Source: Chloroflexota bacterium
Lineage (GTDB): Bacteria; Chloroflexota; UBA11872
Direction: 5' to 3'
DNA: 64,000 nucleotides
NCBI GenBank assembly: GCA_022821645.1
Contig: JAJEDE010000027.1
Span: forward strand, 171,029-235,028
This document shows positions 34,890 through 43,033 of the stretch, in pieces. Position 1 is the stretch's first letter. Each line of letters opens with the position of its first letter. Position numbers and translations under genes: made by a program. The notes under the pieces are model-generated. The model worked only from the letters and a program-made list of their open reading frames with translations. It did no database searches and was not told the DNA's origin.

Positions 34890-35135
34890 TCAGCGCGTGG
34901 GGCGGCGGTGCTTGGGTAGGGCGTTTTCGTAGGTTCTGATCGCCGACCACATGTCATCGCCGACCGCCAGCCAGTCACTCCAGAGGGCCAGCGTGTCGGC
35001 CTGCCGTGGCGAGTTTGCGGTGTTGTATTCGTTCAGCGTGCCCCCAAAGTCCAGAATCCTGGCCATGCCCTCAAGCGCCGACGGACGCGCAAACAGGTGA
35101 AAGGCCCGCAGCTTCATCTTTTTGGGATCGGTCAT
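34890..35135 (-). CDS. Small hypothetical protein upstream of DUF2335
   Basis: An 81-residue soluble protein, residues RAFHLFARPSALEGMARIL and WSDWLAVGDDMWSAIRTYENA. Not assigned to a family, but it is the first gene of a two-gene operon with DUF2335. GAGGAGG lies about 10 nt before ATG 35135. Confidence 0.7.
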   Translation of the reverse strand: MTDPKKMKLRAFHLFARPSALEGMARILDFGGTLNEYNTANSPRQADTLALWSDWLAVGDDMWSAIRTYENALPKHRRPTR

Positions 35136-35173
35136 CGGGGGATCCCTCCTCAGCGACCGGTCATCAGCCGGCC

Positions 35174-35236
35174 GCCTCTCATCTATCCCCGAGTCGGTTA
35201 TCGGGGTGAGGCCCCTGCGACTCAGATCAGATTATA
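35174..35236 (-). promoter_or_regulatory. Promoter -10 and leader hairpin of the DUF2335 operon
   Basis: On the minus strand a perfect TATAAT (35231-35236) is followed by a leader in which CCCCGA/TCGGGG (35187-35192/35201-35206) and outer GCCTC/GAGGC (35174-35178/35208-35212) form a hairpin. No -35 match is evident. The remaining DNA up to 35357 shows nothing recognisable. Confidence 0.45.
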
Positions 35237-35357
35237 GCCGTCAGGTTCAGCCTCGATTTCCGGCGTCGAGGTCGCAGCAAGGGTGAGAACTGTCCCTCGC
35301 AACTTGGCGAGCGAGCAGCGTCAGTGCTCTGGCTCACCTTCAACCGGCAACCAGCCA

Positions 35358-36407
35358 CTAACCACTCGCCGATAACCCCGACAGGTCCACCGCCTCCCAC
35401 TGCCGTGACTTGGCGCTGCGGTACGCGGCGTCGATAACGGCATTCGAGATATAGCCGTCCTCAAAGTCCTCCGCCGCCGGCGTGCCGTCTTCCAGGCAGC
35501 GGACGAAGTGGTACATCTGGCCGTGGTAGCCGTATTGCCAGGCTTCGTCGGACTGGGGAAAGGTCCAGCCGGTGTCGGAGTCGGCCTTTTCCTGCACGTA
35601 GCCCATGGAGTGCAGGCTGAAGGCCTTGATGGGGACGCCGTGGGTGGCGTCGATGTGAATCAGGCCGTCCTCGCCGTAAATCTCGGTGCGGACGTCCATG
35701 CCGCCGTGGTTGCTCCAGCCGGCCTCGATCTGGCCGAGGGAGCGGTTCTCGAAGCGAACCAGCGCCACCGCGTTGTCCTCGAAGGGCACGTCGTGTTCCA
35801 GCGTGTCGGCCCAGCACATGACCTCCTGCGGCATCACGTCCTTGCCGATGAACAGGCGGCAGGCGGCGACGGCGTGCACGCCCATGCCCAGCAGCGGCCC
35901 GCCGCCGCTGGTGGAGGCGTCCCAGGCGTAGCTGGCGTGGGAGCCGGTGTGAGCCTCGCGCGCGCGCACGATCAGCACCTTGCCGATGGCGCCGTCGTCG
36001 ACGGCCTGCTTGGCGCGCAGGACGTCGGGCATGAAGGCTTCGGTTTCCAGGTAGCCGTTGAAGACGCCGTGCTGGCGGACGGCGTGCAGGATCTCGGCGG
36101 CCTCGGGGGCGTTGCGGCCCAGCGGCTTGGTGCAGACCACCGCCTTGCCGGCCTCGGCGGCGGCGATGCAGGCGTCGCGGTGGACAAAATTGGGCAGCCC
36201 CACCACCACCAGGTCCACGTCGTCGCGCTCAATGGCGGCCTGCATGTCGGTGGTGGACTCGGGCACCTTCCAGCGCTGGGCAAAGTCCCGGGCCTTGGCC
36301 TCGGTCTTCGAGAAATTGACCACCACGCGCTGATCGGGCACGTAGCGCAGGGCATTCATGTAGAAGTCGCAGACGAAGCCGCTGCCGAGCATTGCTATTC
36401 GAACCAC
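35358..36407 (-). CDS. Gfo/Idh/MocA-family oxidoreductase
   Basis: A 349-residue NAD(P)-dependent sugar oxidoreductase. N-terminal GSGFVCDFYMNAL (Rossmann), DLVVVGLPNFVHRD, and VVCTKPLGRNAPEA with the catalytic EKP-like block (here TKP). The C-terminal alpha/beta domain follows: GGGPLLGMGVHAVAACRL and DGLIHIDATHG. Substrate unknown, likely an inositol or sugar derivative. GTG 36407 has AGGAAAGG about 12 nt upstream. Confidence 0.85.
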   Translation of the reverse strand: MVRIAMLGSGFVCDFYMNALRYVPDQRVVVNFSKTEAKARDFAQRWKVPESTTDMQAAIERDDVDLVVVGLPNFVHRDACIAAAEAGKAVVCTKPLGRNAPEAAEILHAVRQHGVFNGYLETEAFMPDVLRAKQAVDDGAIGKVLIVRAREAHTGSHASYAWDASTSGGGPLLGMGVHAVAACRLFIGKDVMPQEVMCWADTLEHDVPFEDNAVALVRFENRSLGQIEAGWSNHGGMDVRTEIYGEDGLIHIDATHGVPIKAFSLHSMGYVQEKADSDTGWTFPQSDEAWQYGYHGQMYHFVRCLEDGTPAAEDFEDGYISNAVIDAAYRSAKSRQWEAVDLSGLSASG

Positions 36408-36532
36408 CGGAACCGGCCTTTCCTGGATCGGTTAGTCGCGGGTGTTTGGGGAAGGCTACCGAACGTGGTTAGGCCTCGTGGCAAGTCGGAAGTCCTGCCG
36501 GCCATCTACCAACGGATCAGTCGTGCTCGGGA

Positions 36533-36844
36533 TCAGTCAGACGCCGGTGGAAGCAGCCGCTCGATCCGGGCGATCAGGTCCGGTACTTCCTCACGCACCG
36601 TCCGCCAGAGCACATCGAGATTGATGCGGTAGTAGTCGTGGACGATCCGGTGGCGCATGTTGATGATGAGGCGCCACGGAACGTCCGGCGCTGATTCCCG
36701 AGTTGTTTCGCTCACCCGGTTGGCGGCTTCGCCGATGATCTGGATGGCGTGAGACAGCGCGAGTACGAGCTGTCGGTCACTGTCCAGGTCTTCGCGCGTT
36801 CGGCCTTCCGCAATCGACACCACGTCGCGCGCTGAATCGCGCAT
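36533..36844 (-). CDS. HepT-like (DUF86) HEPN toxin
   Basis: A 103-residue HEPN-domain protein. The active-site pattern RHRIVHDYY (Rx4H) is near residues 64-72, and the helix LVLALSHAIQIIGEAANRVSE is conserved in HepT. Together with the adjacent nucleotidyltransferase it forms a HepT/MntA toxin-antitoxin pair in which MntA usually adds AMP to the HepT tyrosine. It starts 16 nt after the MntA stop. Confidence 0.88.
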   Translation of the reverse strand: MRDSARDVVSIAEGRTREDLDSDRQLVLALSHAIQIIGEAANRVSETTRESAPDVPWRLIINMRHRIVHDYYRINLDVLWRTVREEVPDLIARIERLLPPASD

Positions 36845-36860
36845 GTGCAGCAGACGGATG

Positions 36861-37169
36861 TCATCCTTCCCGTACGTACTGCACCTCTGCTTCTGCCAGC
36901 ACTGCGGCGCGAAAATAGCGGCTCAGATCCTCAGGCGTGCGCAGGTCGACTTTGCGTCCGTCCAAGAGGTCGGAAAGTTCCAATTCCATGCCGGAGATTC
37001 CAAGCAACCCGGGGATGCGGTCCGGATCAAACTCAACGAGCAGGTCGATATCGCTGTCGGTCCCGAAGTCCGATCGCAGCGCCGAGCCAAAGACGGCCAT
37101 CCGGCGTATGCCGTGCGCCCGGCAGAACGCCGCCAGTTTGTCGTTAGGAATGGGTAGCTGCGTACTCAC
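36861..37169 (-). CDS. MntA-like minimal nucleotidyltransferase antitoxin
   Basis: A 102-residue protein with the nucleotidyltransferase signature [20 protein letters not shown], that is GS followed by DID at the expected spacing. FxPxRIPG and [12 protein letters not shown] complete the short fold. It lacks helical extensions, as minimal nucleotidyltransferases do. It precedes HepT in one operon. Confidence 0.88.
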   Translation of the reverse strand: MSTQLPIPNDKLAAFCRAHGIRRMAVFGSALRSDFGTDSDIDLLVEFDPDRIPGLLGISGMELELSDLLDGRKVDLRTPEDLSRYFRAAVLAEAEVQYVREG

Positions 37170-37274
37170 GGTGCGACGGTCTCACCACGCGGCATGAAGC
37201 GTCTGGGCCGCTACCAGCATAGAGAAAGATGCGGGTCTCAGATTCGCGACATGCAGGGAACTGGGGCCAGGGAA

Positions 37275-39071
37275 TCAGCCGGCGAAGATCAGGGACAGGA
37301 GGAAGAAGCTGCCAGCCAGCGTGAGCAACCCCAGCGGCAGCCCCATCCGCACAAAGTCGCTGAAGCGGTAGTTGGCGGGGCCCATGACGAGGAGGTTGCC
37401 GGGATGGGCGTAGGGGGTGGCGAAGCCGGAGGTGGCGGCGAGGGCGACGCCAAGGGCGAACATCCGCGGGTCGGCGCCCATGCGCACCGCGGCGTCGATG
37501 GCCAGGGGCGCCATCAGCACGGCCGTGACGTGGTTGCCCATGATGTGGGTGAAGAAGAAGGTCAGCAGCAGCACGCCGGCCAGCACCGGCAGCGCGCCGA
37601 AGGCGCCCAGGCTTTCGGTGGAGCGCTCGGCCAGGAAGGCGGCGGTGCCGGTGGTTTGCATGGCTTCGGCCAGGGGCAGCATGGCGGCGATGAGGAGGAT
37701 GGCGCGCCACTCAACGGCTCGCCGGGCTTCCTCCATCGTGATGCAGCCGGTCAGCGCCATGGCGGCGGCGGCGGCCACGCCGACGATCGCCACCGGCGCC
37801 AGTTGCAGCATCAGCGCCAGGACAAACAGCGCCAGGATGGCCACGGACACCGGCGCCCGATGCCCGCGCGGCGCCGTTTCCGCGTCCTCCGTCAGCACCA
37901 CGAAGTCTTGCGAGTCGCGCAACTGCCGCAGGGCTACGGGCGGTCCGTGGACCAGCAGCGCGTCGCCCCCCACCAGCGGCAGCTTGGCCAGGCGAGTCCG
38001 GCGCGGCGCACCGTCGCGCCAGATGCCCAACACGGTGGATCCGTGCCGGTCGCGGAATTCAATGTCTTCCAGGGTCTGTCCCACCAGGCTCGAGCGGGGC
38101 CGCAGCACGAGTTCGGTCATGGAGAGCGCGCCGCTGCGAAGCGCGTCGGCGCCCAGACGCCGACGGTCCTGCACTTGCAGGGCATGGACCTCCCGCAGGC
38201 GCTGGATGTCATCCTCACGCGCGCCCAGCAGCAGGTAGTCCCCGGCCAGCAGCACCTCGGAAGGCCGGGGCGCGGTGGTGAGGTTGCCATCGCGCTCAAT
38301 GGCCAAGACCGCGATGCCGAAGGCTTCGCCAATGCCGGCCGCCAGCAGGCTCTGGCCGACCAGTTGGCTGTCGACCGGAACCACGGCTTCGAACAAGCGT
38401 TCCTCCAGCCGGTAGGCCTGGTGCTCAACGCTCGATGCGGCCGTTTGCGCACCGCCGCTCCGCATCGGGAGCAGTCGGGGTCGTGCGAGCAGAACCAGCC
38501 CGATCCCGAGCACGAGCGCCAGCAGGCCGAATGGCGTGAACTCGAAGAGTCCCAGGGGTTCGTAGCCGGCCTGCTCCAGGACGCTGCTGGTGAGGATGTT
38601 CGACGGCGTACCGACCAGCGTCAGCATCGCGCCCAGCAACGACCCGAAGGCCAGCGGCATCAGCACGCGCGACACCGGGGTGTTCATTTCGCGGGCGGCG
38701 GCCACCACGGCGGGCAGCAAGACGGCGCAGGCGCCGACGGAGTTCATGAAGGCTGAGAGCACGGCCACGCTGGCCATCGTGAGCGCAATCAGCCTGACCT
38801 CGCTCTGGCCGGCTACGCGGCGGATCCAGGCGCCGAGATGGGCTGCCACACCCGTCGCCTGAAGGGCTGTGCTGATGACCAGGATCGCCCCCACGGCAAT
38901 CACCGCCTGGTTGGAGAACCCGCTCAGCGCCTGCTCGACCGTGATGACCCGGCCGAAGAAGAGGGTCAGCAGCACCCCGAAGGCGATAAGGTCCGGCGGA
39001 ATGCGGCCCAGCGCCAGCAGCAGCAGGGCCACCAGCGTGACCACGAGAACAAAGGCGATTTCGACCGTCAC
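37275..39071 (-). CDS. SLC13-type (DASS) permease with two TrkA-C domains
   Basis: A 598-residue transporter. Helices cover residues about 3-200 and 400-595, with a soluble pair of TrkA-C domains between (RLEERLFEAVVPVDSQLVGQ..; LVLRPRSSLVGQTLEDIEFRDRHG). SFMNSVGACAVLLP, GTPSNIL and GNHVTAVLMAPLAIDAA are SLC13/anion-permease motifs, with the NP/T-type repeats. The substrate may be a dicarboxylate or sulfate. GTG start at 39071, 21 nt after the SDR gene stop, so probably co-transcribed with it. Confidence 0.85.
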   Translation of the reverse strand: MTVEIAFVLVVTLVALLLLALGRIPPDLIAFGVLLTLFFGRVITVEQALSGFSNQAVIAVGAILVISTALQATGVAAHLGAWIRRVAGQSEVRLIALTMASVAVLSAFMNSVGACAVLLPAVVAAAREMNTPVSRVLMPLAFGSLLGAMLTLVGTPSNILTSSVLEQAGYEPLGLFEFTPFGLLALVLGIGLVLLARPRLLPMRSGGAQTAASSVEHQAYRLEERLFEAVVPVDSQLVGQSLLAAGIGEAFGIAVLAIERDGNLTTAPRPSEVLLAGDYLLLGAREDDIQRLREVHALQVQDRRRLGADALRSGALSMTELVLRPRSSLVGQTLEDIEFRDRHGSTVLGIWRDGAPRRTRLAKLPLVGGDALLVHGPPVALRQLRDSQDFVVLTEDAETAPRGHRAPVSVAILALFVLALMLQLAPVAIVGVAAAAAMALTGCITMEEARRAVEWRAILLIAAMLPLAEAMQTTGTAAFLAERSTESLGAFGALPVLAGVLLLTFFFTHIMGNHVTAVLMAPLAIDAAVRMGADPRMFALGVALAATSGFATPYAHPGNLLVMGPANYRFSDFVRMGLPLGLLTLAGSFFLLSLIFAG

Positions 39072-39092
39072 GGGCGGCTCCCGGGGTGCCCT

Positions 39093-40046
39093 CTACTCAT
39101 CCTCGCCCTCGTCGGCCAGCAGGGTTTCGACACCCTCCACGTAGGTCGGGTAGGCCAGGTCGACTCCAAGCTCGCCGCGGATCTTCGCGTTGGAGCAGGT
39201 GTAGTTGCCGGTCACCAGCGCGTAGAGGTTGTGCCCCAGCGGGGCGTGCCCCTTGGTCAGCTTTGACGTGAGCCCGAATCCCGAGATCATGGCCCGCGCC
39301 AGCCACTTGGGCGTCGACCCCGGCGCCGGCACGTGGGCCCGGTCGGCCAGGTGGTCGAAGTACGCCGCCATGCTGACCGGCTCGTCGTCCACGGCCAGGT
39401 AGACCTCGCCCGCGCGACCGCGTTCGGCCACCGCTGACAGGACCATTGCCAGGTCGTCCACGTGGATCCGGCTGGAGTAATTGGATCCCCCGCCCAGCAT
39501 GCGCAGGCGCTTGTTGCGCAGCGCCTCCACGGTGCGCCGGCCCGGCCCGTAAATCGTTCCGGCGCGCACAAAGCGGGCGGGGAACCCTCGTTTGCCCAGG
39601 GCGTCGCGCAGGTGCTGCTCGGCCAGCAGGCTGATCCGCCCAAGCTGGGAGTCGGGCCGCGTGGGGGTGTCTTCCGTGATCGTCTCGTCCGAGCCGCGGC
39701 CGTAAGCCGCAAGGGTCTGCACCAGCACGAACGAGGCGATGCCGGCGCTGGCTAGCGCGGTCTCCGCGTTCACCACACCGTCCAGCCCCACCCGCTCCGT
39801 CCAGTCCGGATGGCCGCTGATGCTGCCCACCAGGTAGAAAACGTGGTCGCCGGCCCGCCCAAGCCCCGTCAGTTCCTCCGGCTCTCCGACGTCGGCTATT
39901 TCGACCTCAACGCCAAGGGTTTCGAGGTCGCCGGCCGCCGATTCGCTGCGGCCGATCCCGCGCACGGTCCAGCCATGGTCGACGAGATGCCGGGCCAGCG
40001 CGCTGCCGGCGTAGCCTGTGATTCCAAATATCAGCGCCTGGGACAT
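39093..40046 (-). CDS. Extended SDR-family NAD-binding protein, atypical active site
   Basis: A 317-residue protein with an N-terminal NAD loop GITGYAGSALARHL, DHVFYLVGSISGHP and VYLAVDDEPVSMAAY. It resembles nucleoside-diphosphate-sugar epimerases. The YxxxK catalytic pair is not seen: the expected place reads LGRISLLAEQ, which would put Leu at Tyr and Ser at Lys. Possibly a binding or regulatory protein, or a divergent enzyme. ATG 40046 with GGTGG just upstream is preferred over 40079. Confidence 0.75.
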   Translation of the reverse strand: MSQALIFGITGYAGSALARHLVDHGWTVRGIGRSESAAGDLETLGVEVEIADVGEPEELTGLGRAGDHVFYLVGSISGHPDWTERVGLDGVVNAETALASAGIASFVLVQTLAAYGRGSDETITEDTPTRPDSQLGRISLLAEQHLRDALGKRGFPARFVRAGTIYGPGRRTVEALRNKRLRMLGGGSNYSSRIHVDDLAMVLSAVAERGRAGEVYLAVDDEPVSMAAYFDHLADRAHVPAPGSTPKWLARAMISGFGLTSKLTKGHAPLGHNLYALVTGNYTCSNAKIRGELGVDLAYPTYVEGVETLLADEGEDE

Positions 40047-40139
40047 TCGCCACCAACCCACCGGCCGTTGCCGCGCCATGGTGAACGGGTACGGGCAGCC
40101 GCCGCAAGCCGAGACCGCGCGGACTGCTAGGCTGAGTAC

Positions 40140-40688
40140 GTGGGCGCCGAAACTCCAGCCAGCATTGACACAGCCTCGCTGGCTTCCCGCATCGTTGACG
40201 CGGCGTACCTGGAAGGCGATTTCGTCCTTCGTTCAGGCCGACGCAGCCGCTACTACCTGGACAAGTACCGCTTCACGACCGAGCCGTCCCTCTTGCGCGA
40301 CATTGGTCAGGCGCTGGCGGCGCGTCTGCCCACCGATACGCAGCGAGTCGCGGGTCCGGAACTGGGCGCGGTGCCGTTGGCCACGGACGTCTCGCTTGCG
40401 ACCGGGCTGCCCAGCGTGTTGGTCAGGGGCGAGTCGAAGTCCTACGGCACGCAGCGTCGATTCGAAGGGCTGCTGCACGCCGGCGATAACGTCGTGTTGG
40501 TCGAGGACGTCGTGACGACGGGCGGCCAGGCGATCGACTCGGCGCGGGCTCTGCGCGACAGCGGCGCGAACGTGCTGCTGGTGCTGGTCGTCGTGGATCG
40601 AGAGGAAGGCGCGGCCGAGGCCATGGCCGAGGCGGGATTTCAATTCGAGGCGCTGTTTAGCACCACAACACTGGGATTGAAGACGTAA
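40140..40688 (+). CDS. pyrE: Orotate phosphoribosyltransferase-like protein
   Basis: A 182-residue type I PRTase. The PRPP-binding motif is VLVEDVVTTGGQ (residues 119-130). GDFVLRSGRRSRYYLDKY and VRGESKSYGTQRRFEG match the orotate-PRTase loop and lid. It should convert orotate to OMP in pyrimidine synthesis; short length and loop differences leave open another PRTase substrate. GTG start at 40140, with a TAGGCT element only 6 nt before it (possible leaderless mRNA). It overlaps ddl by 1 nt. Confidence 0.85.
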   Translation: MGAETPASIDTASLASRIVDAAYLEGDFVLRSGRRSRYYLDKYRFTTEPSLLRDIGQALAARLPTDTQRVAGPELGAVPLATDVSLATGLPSVLVRGESKSYGTQRRFEGLLHAGDNVVLVEDVVTTGGQAIDSARALRDSGANVLLVLVVVDREEGAAEAMAEAGFQFEALFSTTTLGLKT

Positions 40689-41782
40689 TGGCCGAGCGAA
40701 AACTGCGAGTGGGCGTGCTCTTCGGCGGCCGCTCCGGCGAACACGAGGTGTCGCTGCGGTCGGCGCGCTTCGTGCTGGAGTCGCTGGACCCTGACAAGTA
40801 CGAGGTCCGGCCGATCGGCATCACCAAGACCGGCGAGTGGCTGCTGGACGACGATCCGATGCCGCTCCTGGAAGGCGCCGTGGAGCCCGAAACCCAGCCC
40901 GCCCAGGCGCCGGTCAGCCTGCCCACGCGCATGCCCGATCGTCCCGCCGGCGCGCTCGATACGCCGTTGGACGTCGTATTCCCGGTGCTGCACGGCACCT
41001 ACGGCGAGGACGGCACGATCCAGGGGCTGCTGGACCTGGCCGATGTGGCCTACGTGGGCAGCGGCGTCACCGGCTCCGCCGTCGGCATGGACAAGGCAAT
41101 CCAGAAGCGGGTGCTCCACGCCCACGGGATACCCGTGGCCCCGTCGCGTGTGTTTACCCGGCGCGCCTGGCGCTCCCACCCGGACGCCGTCCGGGCTGAA
41201 ATTGAGACTGAACTGGGCTACCCGGTATTCGCCAAGCCCTGCAACCTGGGCAGCAGCGTCGGCATCAGCAAGGCGCACAACGCGGACGAGCTCGGCCCCG
41301 CCATGGACCTGGCGGCCAGGTACGACCGTCGGCTGATCGTGGAGGCCGGCATTCCGCACGCCCGCGAGATCGAGGTCAGCGTGCTCGGCAACGACGAGCC
41401 CGAGGCTTCCGTCTGCGGCGAAATCATCCCCGGCAACGAGTTTTACGACTACAACGCCAAGTACCTGGACGACACGTCACAGGAGTGCATTCCGGCCGAC
41501 ATTCCGAACGAACTGGCGGCGCATATCCGGCAAATGGCCGTCGAGGCATTTCTCGCCATTGACTGCGCCGGCTTCGCCCGCGTCGACTTCCTGGTCAACG
41601 GCGAGACCTTTGACGTGGTGCTGAACGAGATCAACACCATCCCCGGATTCACCGAGATCAGCCAGTTTCCAAAGCTGTGGCGAGCCAGTGGAGTCGATTC
41701 ACGCGAGTTGCTGGACCGGCTGATCGAGCTGGCCCTCGAGCGCCACGCCGACCGGCGCGAGAACAGCACCAGCTACGACTGA
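40688..41782 (+). CDS. ddl: D-alanine--D-alanine ligase
   Basis: A 364-residue ATP-grasp ligase that makes D-Ala-D-Ala for peptidoglycan. It shows GVLFGGRSGEHEVSLRSA, VFPVLHGTYGEDGTIQGLL, GSGVTGSAVGMDKAI, PVFAKPCNLGSSVGISKA and ARVDFLVNGETFDVVLNEINTIPGFT, all Ddl-specific. Length is normal. It starts inside the pyrE stop (TAATG). Confidence 0.96.
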   Translation: MAERKLRVGVLFGGRSGEHEVSLRSARFVLESLDPDKYEVRPIGITKTGEWLLDDDPMPLLEGAVEPETQPAQAPVSLPTRMPDRPAGALDTPLDVVFPVLHGTYGEDGTIQGLLDLADVAYVGSGVTGSAVGMDKAIQKRVLHAHGIPVAPSRVFTRRAWRSHPDAVRAEIETELGYPVFAKPCNLGSSVGISKAHNADELGPAMDLAARYDRRLIVEAGIPHAREIEVSVLGNDEPEASVCGEIIPGNEFYDYNAKYLDDTSQECIPADIPNELAAHIRQMAVEAFLAIDCAGFARVDFLVNGETFDVVLNEINTIPGFTEISQFPKLWRASGVDSRELLDRLIELALERHADRRENSTSYD

Positions 41783-41860
41783 CCGCGGCAAACCAGCGCT
41801 TTCGCTGCGGAGATGTGGTCTGAGCTTCCCGCGCCAGGGCCGTTACAGAAACTCCATGTG

Positions 41861-41888
41861 TTGACTTGTGTAAATAACGGTGTACCAT
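41861..41888 (+). promoter_or_regulatory. Promoter of the Tat-type secreted protein
   Basis: TTGACT (41861-41866), 16-nt spacer, TACCAT (41883-41888), with the ATG at 41903. The sequence is AT-rich relative to surroundings. Confidence 0.6.
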
Positions 41889-41902
41889 GACTGTTCTGAG
41901 CC

Positions 41903-43018
41903 ATGCGTGGACGTCGCACTTTCCTCAGGCACAGCCTGAGGCTGCTGGCGGGAGGCACGGCAGGCACAGCACTAGGGGGGCTGGCCACCGCTGTGCACGC
42001 CGCCGGGTCGGAGGCTCCACCCGCTGAACCCGCGCTCGGTCAACCTGACATCGCCGACGCGCAACCGCCGTTTGAGGTCCCAACGGCCCCGACGCTGGCC
42101 GAGCTTGACCTCCCGGTCAAGGGATACACGGACGGACTTCCGCCGCACTCGATCGTCGACTCGTCGCCTGTCATCACCGTCTACGGACGCAGCTTCGGCG
42201 TGGCCCCGATTCTTGGGCTGCTTGGAGACCTGAATTCGTTCGACGAACTCGAGCGCAGCATCGCGCCCTGGGTTCAGGCCACCGAGGAGCTTGCCGGAGC
42301 CCCGGTAACCGTGGCGCCGCACCTCATCTACGCCCTGGCACGTCCCTGCCAGGGCGCGGACGACTCATGCCTGATCTTCCTGGACGGCTCCGGCGTTGAT
42401 CTGGTCAACGACTACATCTTGCCGGCCCAGGAACGCGGCATGGGGGTTGTGCTGGACGCACAGATGGGCCGGCTGTCGCCCTCGTTCTTCGTGCGCCGCA
42501 TGATCGACATGGGATACATGGCCTATCCCAACGTCCACATCGCGCTCGATCCTGAATTCGCCACCAAGCCGAATCAGGACATGCCCGGCCACCCCATCGG
42601 ATGGCTCTCGGCCAACGAAATCAACCAGGCCCAGCGCATCCTGGCCGACTACGTGCGCAGCGAGCAGCTGTCGCACAAGAAGATCATGATCATCCACCAG
42701 TTTGTGGATGAAGTGTCGGACTCGTGGTCGATGGTCTACGGCAAGCGGAACCTGGAAGTCTTCCCGGAAGTCGATCTGGTGCTGGATGCCGATGGCTTCG
42801 GCAGTCCCGACGCCAAGATTCTCAAGTACAACGCCATCACCAATCCCGAGGCGTATCCGCACCTGCAGTGGCGGGGCATCAAGATCTTCCAGCACAACAA
42901 GTACGCGCCGCGGTTCTCGGACTCGCCGGTGCTGACCCCGCGCCAGTTGTTTGGACTCGATTCCACGCGCGCCGGCTGGCGCATGTGGGCGCCGCCGCAC
43001 CTGATCGTTCTGGCCTGA
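41903..43018 (+). CDS. Secreted protein with twin-arginine signal, unknown family
   Basis: A 371-residue protein. The N-terminus RGRRTFLRHSLRLLAGGTAGTALGG has a twin-arginine-like motif and hydrophobic core. The mature part has a TIM-barrel-like rhythm (SPVITVYGRSFGVAP, MGVVLDAQMGR, YPNVHIALDPEFATK, IMIIHQFVDEVSD, VDLVLDADGFG). Repeated His/Asp at strand ends suggests a hydrolase, but no family is recognised by motif. It has a good promoter directly upstream. Confidence 0.7.
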   Translation: MRGRRTFLRHSLRLLAGGTAGTALGGLATAVHAAGSEAPPAEPALGQPDIADAQPPFEVPTAPTLAELDLPVKGYTDGLPPHSIVDSSPVITVYGRSFGVAPILGLLGDLNSFDELERSIAPWVQATEELAGAPVTVAPHLIYALARPCQGADDSCLIFLDGSGVDLVNDYILPAQERGMGVVLDAQMGRLSPSFFVRRMIDMGYMAYPNVHIALDPEFATKPNQDMPGHPIGWLSANEINQAQRILADYVRSEQLSHKKIMIIHQFVDEVSDSWSMVYGKRNLEVFPEVDLVLDADGFGSPDAKILKYNAITNPEAYPHLQWRGIKIFQHNKYAPRFSDSPVLTPRQLFGLDSTRAGWRMWAPPHLIVLA

Positions 43019-43033
43019 CCAACCGCGCCAACG

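Noticed and set aside
39093..40688. Possibility that SDR gene and pyrE form one divergent regulatory unit with shared operator
   Set aside because: The gap of 93 nt shows no palindrome; only a TAGGCT element before the pyrE GTG.
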